DNA of 23,492 bases from Lachnospiraceae bacterium UBA6452 (GTDB taxonomy: Bacteria; Bacillota; Clostridia; Lachnospirales; Lachnospiraceae). Shown here piece after piece: positions 1-6,187 of this stretch (the first letter of the stretch is position 1; every line of letters starts with the position of its first letter). The stretch is from contig DJNY01000234.1 in assembly GCA_002441865.1 (NCBI GenBank), forward strand, positions 1,355 to 24,846, read 5' to 3'. The translations under genes were made by a program, and so were the position numbers. The notes under the pieces were generated by a model. It made no database searches, was not told where the DNA came from, and saw only the letters and a list, made by a program, of their open reading frames with translations.

Positions 1-173
1 TATTAACTGTAAGCATTGCACTTTTACTCGGATTGCAGATGGTTGCCTGTTCCTTGCAGCCAACCTGCAAAGCCGAAGGCTGTGACGAAACCGAAATCTA
101 TCAGGATGGCTACTGTAAATATCATTATTATATGCAAAGTGGCAGTGATTTTATCAAGAATCTGATCAATTAG
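1..173 (+). CDS. 3' end of small Cys-rich probable lipoprotein (5' truncated by window)
   Basis: An open frame enters at the window edge (first full codon at 3) and stops with TAG at 171-173, giving about 56 residues. It begins with a hydrophobic stretch, LTVSIALLLGLQMVAC, that looks like the end of a lipoprotein signal peptide with the lipobox cysteine in VAC. Downstream is a compact pattern: Cys, four residues, Cys, ten residues, GYC, two residues, His. This spacing resembles small zinc-binding knuckles. I do not recognise the family. The stop overlaps the AGGAGG site of the next gene, so it is probably cotranscribed with the three genes that follow. The start codon lies outside the window. 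Confidence 0.6.
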   Translation, partial: LTVSIALLLGLQMVACSLQPTCKAEGCDETEIYQDGYCKYHYYMQSGSDFIKNLIN

Positions 174-182
174 GAGGAAACC

Positions 183-668
183 ATGAAAAAGATAATGAAA
201 AAGAAAACGATATATTTTCATATTATTATTTCTTATATTCTATGTTACATATTGCTGGGAATACTGTTATCTGTTTTATACAAAACATTTAGCTCTATAT
301 TTTACTCTGATTTTTGGAGCTCCAATCCTCTTGTAGGAGGATTCAGAATTTTCCTTGAAAGTTATGTCTGCCCCTACTACTTTGTGTGTGCCATTTTTCA
401 TCTCAAACAGAAATCCGGCAAAGAAATGCCTGATCTGAAAAATTGCCTAAAAAAATATGCAGCATTTCTTAAAGTGCTTTGCTTTTTCTATTTTTGCCTG
501 AGTCTTGCTCAGCCGTTGTCGCTAAGTTATATTTTGTATGCAGTCATCGGAATTATTTTTTTCCTTACTACTTTTATCCGATTTATACAAAATAAAATCA
601 AAGAAAACAAAAAAAATCAGCTTGAGCTTTTTGCAAACATAGCGGAAACGGAGGTTTCAAATGAATAA
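183..668 (+). CDS. Small polytopic membrane protein, function unknown
   Basis: A 161-aa protein with a basic N-terminus (MKKIMKKKT) and about four hydrophobic segments, near residues 10-33, 45-75, 92-112 and 114-137, then a charged lysine-rich cytoplasmic-type tail. The start is set by an AGGAGGAAA site at 172-180, immediately upstream. Its stop lies inside the next gene (8-nt overlap at 661-668), which indicates translational coupling with the SHOCT protein. I recognise no domain or catalytic motif. Position between a probable lipoprotein and another membrane protein suggests an envelope role, but that is inference only. Confidence 0.7.
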   Translation: MKKIMKKKTIYFHIIISYILCYILLGILLSVLYKTFSSIFYSDFWSSNPLVGGFRIFLESYVCPYYFVCAIFHLKQKSGKEMPDLKNCLKKYAAFLKVLCFFYFCLSLAQPLSLSYILYAVIGIIFFLTTFIRFIQNKIKENKKNQLELFANIAETEVSNE

Positions 669-1578
669 CCCCATATTCCTTCTTACCTCCGTGGCAGTTT
701 ATATATACCTAATCCTGGCTTTCATTTCCATTGTTTCGGAAGAACCAAACAAACCCTATGATGATGCAACACTTTCTATGGATAAGGATACACTTATGAA
801 GGCACTTCTGAAATATATGAGTTCTTCTGACGAACAGATCCTTGGTATTTTATGTGCAAGGAGTGTGGAAAAATACTTGGCAACTGACAGTACAAAAAGA
901 GGTTTCTGCTTTATTACTAACAAAGCATGCTATTTTATGGGAAAAATTTATAAAAAGAAAGGCATATTTTTATTTCGAGAAAATAATCAACATAGAATCA
1001 TTAATTCCGAATTAAAAGGTATTAAAGTTGATGCTATGTTAAAATTTCAAAATTTCGTTTTTACCATTAGTTCTCTTTTTCTCATAGCACTTGGAGGATA
1101 CACTTTTTTTTACATAAGCCAGTTTAATGAAAATCAGGAAATATTGATTATAGTCTTTCTAAACATTATTTCATTACCGTTCCTTATAATCTTTTTCATT
1201 TATTCTCTCATACAAATATTTATTTCCAGAAAAACATTTGTATGCATGGAATTTGCCAACATAACCATTGCATTTCCGATCTACACAGTTGGCGAGCTGG
1301 AAGCAAAGGAGTTTTACCGTGTGATCAGCAAAGTGCAGGATCATGAAAGGAAACGTGAGATCAGTAATATACCGGACAGAAGCCCGCAGCAGATACCTGC
1401 AACTCCGCTATCTGCCGCGCAGGACAAAATAGGATCTTTAAAAGAGCTGTCTACATTATATGCACAGAAGCTGATCAATGAGCAGGAATATAATTCCCTG
1501 AAAAAGCAACTATTACAAGATACAGATTCCTCTGCATCTGCTGATACGCAGGAATCCGAAACATCTCATACACAGTAA
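661..1578 (+). CDS. Membrane protein with PH-like halves around a TM hairpin and a C-terminal SHOCT domain
   Basis: A 305-aa protein. Residues 5-25 form a first membrane segment. Residues ~78-122 (GFCFITNKACYFMGKIY onward) look like beta strands of a bacterial PH-like fold. Two further membrane helices follow (~129-151 and ~161-187), then a strand-helix stretch (~191-227, KTFVCMEFANITIAF then GELEAKEFYRVISKVQD) that resembles the end of a PH domain. Residues ~256-285 (IGSLKELSTLYAQKLINEQE) match the SHOCT pattern, a short helical hairpin common at the C-termini of bacterial membrane and secreted proteins. The last 20 residues are Ser/Thr/Glu-rich. It overlaps the preceding gene by 8 nt and lies 12 nt before the next. 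The SHOCT call is fairly firm; the PH call is by eye. Confidence 0.72.
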   Translation: MNNPIFLLTSVAVYIYLILAFISIVSEEPNKPYDDATLSMDKDTLMKALLKYMSSSDEQILGILCARSVEKYLATDSTKRGFCFITNKACYFMGKIYKKKGIFLFRENNQHRIINSELKGIKVDAMLKFQNFVFTISSLFLIALGGYTFFYISQFNENQEILIIVFLNIISLPFLIIFFIYSLIQIFISRKTFVCMEFANITIAFPIYTVGELEAKEFYRVISKVQDHERKREISNIPDRSPQQIPATPLSAAQDKIGSLKELSTLYAQKLINEQEYNSLKKQLLQDTDSSASADTQESETSHTQ

Positions 1579-1590
1579 AAGGAAATAATA

Positions 1591-2934
1591 ATGCACATAT
1601 CTCAAAAACTAAAATTAACAGGAATCCTGTTCTGTATTGTTCTTCTGGTCGGATGCGGAAGAAATGCGACTGTCAGTCAAGTGGCTGACAGTCCCTCTCC
1701 CACTGCCGATACCAGTACAATGGATGCACAAACAGACGCAGCACAGACCGGCGCAGCGGACGACACTTCTTCTACCAGTCACCCGGATCCGACGAAAAGC
1801 GTCGCTGAACAGATACAGGAATTTATTGACAACAATTACACAGCACCGACAGAAGAAGAAAACTATACGCCGGATCCCAACGCAGACAGCAAAAACTATA
1901 TTCAGGCTGTCAAGTGGCTCTTAAATCCTAATGCCGGTCCTGTCTACTGGCAAAATACCTACGATCAGTATGCAGACTATATCGATCCGTCCCTGCTGGA
2001 ACGTAAAATACAGGAATACCGGGCAAACGGAGGCGTTGATGTCTCCTCTCTCGGAATGGATGAACCGGAATATCATATGATAAATACATACCGCTATCCC
2101 ATTTTCACAATGGATTATGGCTGTATGACACCAAATAATAATATCGATTATGATTTACCTGATTCTCAATCACAAACCTATGCAGAATTTTTAGCGCAAT
2201 ATGAAGCGCAAAAAGATACTCCCAATACCTTTTTTTATCAACCTGATTTTGACATCTGTCAGGATCGATGTTATATATACTGCTATGATATCAGTGATAA
2301 TGAGCAGGAGGTGTTATCCAGATTAAAGGAAGAGTTTTATGAGCCGCTATGGTCGATCGAGTTTGATTATGCCGAAGGAAATCATATTTATTTACGGGAT
2401 ATCGGCTTGTTTGATAGAGATGTCTATATTGGCGAAACCATTTATACACTTACATTAAATGATCACAACAAAGTAGTCGATATCGATACCTTTTCCTGCT
2501 GGAATGCCGGAATAGACTATTTTAAATCCGATTATATACCAGATACTTGGATTTCTACTTTAGAATATTATAAAAAAGAGGATGAAGAATATTATGAGGT
2601 CTTTGGTTCTTATCCCAATGACGATGATATTCCAAATCGGCTTATTGCAGACGATGAAATCATCCAAAAATATCATCTTGACAAACTGAAAATGGCTCTG
2701 CTGGAAGATGCCAGATATCAATTAAATCATCCAGTTTTAAGCTTTTATAAAGATTATGGTAATTTCGTACAGTTAAATATCTCCGATCCCTTTCTCGATG
2801 CTGTGGCTGATGCAGTATATGATGGTTATGTAGGGTGCTATGAAGATGATATCTTTGTTCACATTGATGGCAGATACAAAACAGTATGCACACCATCTCT
2901 TAGTATGATCACAGAGGAAACGGTGTTTGATTAA
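1591..2934 (+). CDS. Lipoprotein of unknown function
   Basis: A 447-aa protein with a typical type II signal peptide: MHISQKLKL, then a hydrophobic core, then LLVGC with the lipidation cysteine at residue 22. Residues ~25-75 are a Ser/Thr/Asp/Ala-rich linker, as expected for a lipoprotein that holds a globular domain away from the membrane. The remainder (~80-447) is Tyr/Asp-rich, acidic and globular, with no motif I can assign. The start has an AAAGGAAATAATA spacer upstream. It is the last gene of the plus-strand set and ends just before a hairpin shared with the convergent fic gene. Two-thirds of the protein is unexplained. Confidence 0.75.
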   Translation: MHISQKLKLTGILFCIVLLVGCGRNATVSQVADSPSPTADTSTMDAQTDAAQTGAADDTSSTSHPDPTKSVAEQIQEFIDNNYTAPTEEENYTPDPNADSKNYIQAVKWLLNPNAGPVYWQNTYDQYADYIDPSLLERKIQEYRANGGVDVSSLGMDEPEYHMINTYRYPIFTMDYGCMTPNNNIDYDLPDSQSQTYAEFLAQYEAQKDTPNTFFYQPDFDICQDRCYIYCYDISDNEQEVLSRLKEEFYEPLWSIEFDYAEGNHIYLRDIGLFDRDVYIGETIYTLTLNDHNKVVDIDTFSCWNAGIDYFKSDYIPDTWISTLEYYKKEDEEYYEVFGSYPNDDDIPNRLIADDEIIQKYHLDKLKMALLEDARYQLNHPVLSFYKDYGNFVQLNISDPFLDAVADAVYDGYVGCYEDDIFVHIDGRYKTVCTPSLSMITEETVFD

Positions 2935-2964
2935 ATATTTGACTAAATTTCAGTTGTCTACAAA

Positions 2965-2996
2965 AAATCGCCCAGACCTCATGGTCTAGGCGATTT
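2965..2996. terminator. Hairpin terminator between convergent genes
   Basis: Arms of 14 nt at 2965-2978 and 2983-2996 pair with a single C/A mismatch around the loop TCAT. Read on the minus strand the hairpin is followed by six T residues (complement of A2962-2967), so it should be a good intrinsic terminator for the fic gene. On the plus strand the following tract is poor in T, so it may serve the lipoprotein gene less efficiently. Confidence 0.75.
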
Positions 2997-3024
2997 GTCT
3001 GTCGGGAAAATTTTTACAGCCTCT

Positions 3025-3885
3025 TTAATCTTCTTCTGTTTCGTAATAATAAGAGTAATCAATCCCTTTCATAAAAATTTCTCTATCCGTAATTTTTTCG
3101 GTAAGAGCATTTTCAATCAATTTCTTAATGGGTCTCGCATCAGTCGGGCTCTTCTCCATTGCTGAAAGATATTCCTTCTTATCAATTTTTTCCCAATCAA
3201 CACATTTCTTTAACCTTGATCTTAAAATGCTATCTAACCATATTCTTGTAGCTCTTCCATTTCCCTCCATAAAAGGATGGGCTATATTGGTTTCTATATA
3301 TTTATCCACTATTTCATCAATGGTATTATCAGGCATATTTTCAATTTGCTTAAAAATAGAATCAAAATACATACAATTTGCAAAGGCAAAGCCCTTTTTT
3401 GATATATTTTTATTTCTGATCTTTCCTGCAAAATCATATAAACCTTCAAATAGGAATGCGTGAATCTGCTGAAGTCCCTTTATTGTTCCTACCTCAATGT
3501 TGTCCAAAATTGAATTTTCATATAATTCGTATGCCTTTTTTTTGCTTCTCTCATCTATTGGATCATTCATTCCTTTTATCCAATCAAAGAACATAACTTT
3601 GTTTTTTGCAGGAAGTAACATCAATAATGCATCAATTCCTTCTTGACTGATACAATCTGTATTATATTTTTTTCCATCCTGTGCGGTAAGTTTCAGTTGT
3701 CTACAAAATGATAACAACTCATTATGTCTTTTCTTAAAAGTGTTCCAATAAATTCTTGCATTTGCACTTATTTTTAAAGCTTCAATAATATCAGTTGCTG
3801 CATACCACCAACTACTCGTTGTATCATCCCATCTGGCTCGTACAGCCTTGTTATTAAAAAATCTGATTGATGTTTTTGCTTGCAT
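3025..3885 (-). CDS. BRO-N/DinD-like domain fused to class III Fic AMP-transferase
   Basis: A 286-aa protein in two parts. Residues ~5-105 resemble the BRO-N/DinD-type N-terminal domain of phage antirepressors and damage-inducible protein D (SSWWYAATDIIEAL, then YWNTFKK, then QLKLTAQDGKKYNTD). Residues ~110-286 are a Fic domain that transfers AMP from ATP to a target hydroxyl. The active motif is complete: H203-PFMEGNGR211-AT-R214. The C-terminal helix GIDYSYYYETEED carries Ser278-xxx-Glu282, matching the inhibitory motif of class III Fic proteins such as Neisseria meningitidis NmFic (SxxxEG), with Thr where Gly is usual. Those enzymes are held inactive by this helix and released by autoAMPylation or dissociation; gyrase B is a known NmFic target. 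No separate antitoxin gene is adjacent, as expected for an internally inhibited enzyme. A GAGGTGA site precedes the ATG. AT-rich; probably horizontally acquired. Confidence 0.88.
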   Translation of the reverse strand: MQAKTSIRFFNNKAVRARWDDTTSSWWYAATDIIEALKISANARIYWNTFKKRHNELLSFCRQLKLTAQDGKKYNTDCISQEGIDALLMLLPAKNKVMFFDWIKGMNDPIDERSKKKAYELYENSILDNIEVGTIKGLQQIHAFLFEGLYDFAGKIRNKNISKKGFAFANCMYFDSIFKQIENMPDNTIDEIVDKYIETNIAHPFMEGNGRATRIWLDSILRSRLKKCVDWEKIDKKEYLSAMEKSPTDARPIKKLIENALTEKITDREIFMKGIDYSYYYETEED

Positions 3886-3906
3886 GAAAAATCACCTCGT
3901 ATATAA

Positions 3907-3935
3907 AATATACTATACAAAGATCCAATTCACAA
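3907..3935 (-). promoter_or_regulatory. Probable sigma-A promoter of the fic gene
   Basis: On the minus strand TTGTGA (3930-3935) and TATATT (3907-3912) are 17 nt apart, upstream of the GAGGTGA ribosome site of the fic gene. The match is fair, and the AT-rich surroundings make a chance match possible. Confidence 0.45.
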
Positions 3936-4001
3936 GCTATACCATAATACCTACAAGCAGACACACAAGTAACCCGATGTCAATAGAGAATCCGTGGTGT
4001 C

Positions 4002-4030
4002 TTGACTTTATCTATTTGATGTGCTATAAA
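4002..4030 (+). promoter_or_regulatory. Sigma-A promoter of tetR/ATC-hydrolase cassette 1
   Basis: TTGACT at 4002-4007 and TATAAA at 4025-4030 are separated by exactly 17 nt. A perfect palindrome starts at the next base, so RNA polymerase and a repressor would compete for the same stretch. Confidence 0.85.
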
Positions 4031-4045
4031 GTAAACAATGTTTAC
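4031..4045. promoter_or_regulatory. TetR-type operator palindrome
   Basis: GTAAAC-AAT-GTTTAC is a perfect 6-3-6 inverted repeat that abuts the -10 box and covers the expected transcription start. Size, symmetry and position are those of TetR-family operators, so the downstream regulator probably represses its own operon. Binding is inferred. Confidence 0.75.
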
Positions 4046-4077
4046 CAAACTATTTTTATAAAGCAAAGGAGGCGTAT

Positions 4078-4710
4078 ATTATCCGCGAAAGTACAAAAGA
4101 AACAAGAGAATTGATCTTGAAAAGTGCCAGGGATATCTTTCTTGAAACAGGCTATCAGGAAGCCTCCATGCGAAAGATCGCTGCCCGGGCCGGTATCACT
4201 GCCGGAGCCATCTATAAACATTTTTCCGGCAAAGAAGAAATGTTTGGAGAACTCTTTCATGCATGCGGCAAAAAACTTATGAGCATTACCGAATCTATGA
4301 TCGGCGTTGACTTTTCTGCCCTGTCAGATGAAGAATTGATCCATGTCCTGTATTCTAAAACATCTTTGCAGACACTTAATCTATTACAGGAAGACATGCA
4401 GCTTCTTCATATGTTATTAAAGAATGATTCCGGTACTTATCTCGATCATTTCCGCACCATCTACGTAGAACGCTGTACCGAATTTGCAACTAACTATTAT
4501 GAGGAGTTGTACCGCCGTGGTATTTCCTCTAAGACGTTATCGGAAAAGACCATCTATATGCTTTCTTCCTCAGAATTTTCCATGATCTGTGAAATAATCG
4601 CTGATGATGCCTGCCAGAATGGGATCACAGAGGAAATGAAAGCCGCATTTACAGAAGCAATGACTGTTCTGCTCCGTGGATTAGAGGCAGAACTGGGCAT
4701 CCATTATTAA
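4078..4710 (+). CDS. TetR/AcrR-family transcriptional regulator (probable ATT start)
   Basis: A 210-aa TetR-family repressor. Helices 1-3 with the DNA-recognition part lie at residues ~10-52 (SMRKIAARAGITAGAIYKHF), and the rest is the helical ligand-binding domain typical of the family. No ATG or GTG is available in frame; the first usable TTG (4111) would remove the residues before helix 1 and has no good ribosome site. AAAGGAGG at 4065-4072 lies 5 nt before an in-frame ATT at 4078, which restores IRESTKETRELIL, a normal TetR N-terminus. I therefore place the start at ATT 4078, a rare codon best known from infC. It is followed after 17 nt by an ATC-hydrolase-family gene, with an operator-like palindrome just upstream. 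The ligand is unknown. Confidence 0.85.
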   Translation: MIRESTKETRELILKSARDIFLETGYQEASMRKIAARAGITAGAIYKHFSGKEEMFGELFHACGKKLMSITESMIGVDFSALSDEELIHVLYSKTSLQTLNLLQEDMQLLHMLLKNDSGTYLDHFRTIYVERCTEFATNYYEELYRRGISSKTLSEKTIYMLSSSEFSMICEIIADDACQNGITEEMKAAFTEAMTVLLRGLEAELGIHY

Positions 4711-4727
4711 ACCAGAGGTGACAAATT

Positions 4728-5348
4728 ATGAAAAATACATTGCAAGCAAAACTGATCTATCGTTTTTATCACAGCGCCGTAAAGGCAGAATTGAAAAGAC
4801 GTGGTTTCTCTAAGAATACAGTCAAAAAGATTGAAAAAGAACATAAATTGATCGTGGAACGGGCAAAGGATATCGGCAAATCCAATCTGCTAAGTTCTTA
4901 CATCATGGGAAGTTATTTTATTGCATTAAATCGCAGCACCGGCAAATCCGCTGAAGAAAATTATGAAATATTCCGTGATGGACTGTATGCCTCTAAGCTG
5001 TTTCACAAAATAATGGGCGATGCAGATAGTTATCTGGATCCCAAGCGAATGCCTGCAAGACTGAAATGGTCTGAGGACAGCCATAAACGCAAATATGAAA
5101 ATGACTGGGTTGTGGATATTCTGCCGGGAAATGAATCGTATGATCTTGGTTACGATTATCATGAATGCGGTATCTGTAAACTGTGTCAGGATGAAAGATG
5201 TCCAAATTTGGCAGTCTATCTGTGCAGAATGGACTATGTGCTTGCAGATATTATGCACATGAAATTAGTGAGAACCGGAACCATTGCAGAAGGAGCAGCC
5301 TTCTGCGACTTCCGATACAGTAAGCCTCGTGATGAAGAAAATAGCTGA
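4728..5348 (+). CDS. L-2-amino-thiazoline-4-carboxylic acid hydrolase family protein (cassette 1)
   Basis: A 206-aa soluble protein. The C-terminal half has the Cys-rich signature I associate with the ATC-hydrolase family: HECGICKLC at residues 145-153, Cys158, Cys166 with Asp169, and EGAAFCDF with Cys193-Asp194. The founding member opens the thiazoline ring in Pseudomonas cysteine synthesis. Firmicutes members next to TetR genes have no assigned substrate that I know of, so the reaction here is open. Residues 1-95 are helical and basic. A GAGGTGA site precedes the ATG. It lies 17 nt after the TetR gene under the same promoter, so expression is probably induced when the TetR ligand is present. 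A second, divergent copy of this arrangement lies at 10075-11329. Confidence 0.75.
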   Translation: MKNTLQAKLIYRFYHSAVKAELKRRGFSKNTVKKIEKEHKLIVERAKDIGKSNLLSSYIMGSYFIALNRSTGKSAEENYEIFRDGLYASKLFHKIMGDADSYLDPKRMPARLKWSEDSHKRKYENDWVVDILPGNESYDLGYDYHECGICKLCQDERCPNLAVYLCRMDYVLADIMHMKLVRTGTIAEGAAFCDFRYSKPRDEENS

Positions 5349-5362
5349 CCTTTCGGTCAGCT
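5343..5362 (+). terminator. Hairpin at the end of cassette 1
   Basis: AGCTGACC and GGTCAGCT form an 8-bp perfect stem around TTTC, and the stem includes the TGA stop codon of the hydrolase-family gene. The following sequence (GTTGCGCTTTG) has only a weak T tract, so termination efficiency is uncertain. Confidence 0.6.
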
Positions 5363-5370
5363 GTTGCGCT

Positions 5371-5387
5371 TTGTATACAATATACAA
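5371..5387. repeat. Perfect 7-3-7 inverted repeat
   Basis: TTGTATA-CAA-TATACAA lies between the ends of the hydrolase-family gene and the convergent GNAT gene. It is too weak and too short to act as an obvious terminator. It resembles an operator in size but has no gene start next to it. Confidence 0.5.
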
Positions 5388-5423
5388 ATGAAGTCCAACC
5401 CTATAGATGCTTCTACCATGACA

Positions 5424-6116
5424 CTATCTCACACCATATGTATCTGTCCAAAATGGCATATAGCCACTCCGAATCGCAACTGCCTGTGAAGCTAAATTAG
5501 TAACCGATGCACTATAAAACGGAACCTTTTTTCTTTCTAAAAGTACAGCAGTAAGATTTTTCACTAACAAACTGGCTAATCCTTTTTCTCTATATTCCTT
5601 CTTGACATCGACACCAATTTCCATAATAGTGTCTGTAACATTAGATGCACTTGCTATGGCAAAAATGTTTCCATCTTTCCTTGCACATAAAACAATATCC
5701 GTATCTGTATGCCCGTTTTTATCAAAAACTAATGAATTATCGAAACCGGTAACTTTTTTTAGTTCCATCAGCTCATTCCCTTCATACATAAAAAATGTAT
5801 ATGTGGAAGGAAATGGCTGTTTTTGTATGTTCTTAATATCAGGAATATAATGAATTGTTTGTCCCAATATTAAATCGCTCTCATATAGTTCATCTCTGTT
5901 TTTTCCTATTAGTGCACTTTTCCCTATTTCTTCTTGATCTTCAGAAAGAGAAATTATATTGGCATCTTTTATACTTAAAATTTTAAGATATCCGCTTTTC
6001 TCTTTCTCATTTCTTACAAAGAACGTTCCTTCCAGCTCTAACTGTCCTACTGTACAATTTAGAGAATCCGCTATATATCTACAAATGACTTTTTTTTCTT
6101 CTGTATATATAAGCAT
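5424..6116 (-). CDS. GNAT-family N-acetyltransferase
   Basis: A 230-aa protein whose C-terminal half has a GCN5-related acetyltransferase fold. The acetyl-CoA-binding motif A is at residues ~166-187 (EIGVDVKKEYREKGLASLLV, with the R/E-K-G-x-A loop at 176-181), preceded by the strand FAIASASNV and followed by VPFYSASVTNLASQAVAIRSGY, the usual last strand and helix. The N-terminal ~110 residues are a separate domain that I do not recognise. The substrate cannot be told from the sequence. GAAGGGAGAAA precedes the ATG. It follows the two-HTH regulator on the same strand with a 71-nt gap, so readthrough from that gene is possible. Confidence 0.8.
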   Translation of the reverse strand: MLIYTEEKKVICRYIADSLNCTVGQLELEGTFFVRNEKEKSGYLKILSIKDANIISLSEDQEEIGKSALIGKNRDELYESDLILGQTIHYIPDIKNIQKQPFPSTYTFFMYEGNELMELKKVTGFDNSLVFDKNGHTDTDIVLCARKDGNIFAIASASNVTDTIMEIGVDVKKEYREKGLASLLVKNLTAVLLERKKVPFYSASVTNLASQAVAIRSGYMPFWTDTYGVR

Positions 6117-6187
6117 AATCTATTTCTCCCTTCAACTTTGATGATCACATTTCTGACGCTACATCATTTCTTTTTCAAAATCTTCTA

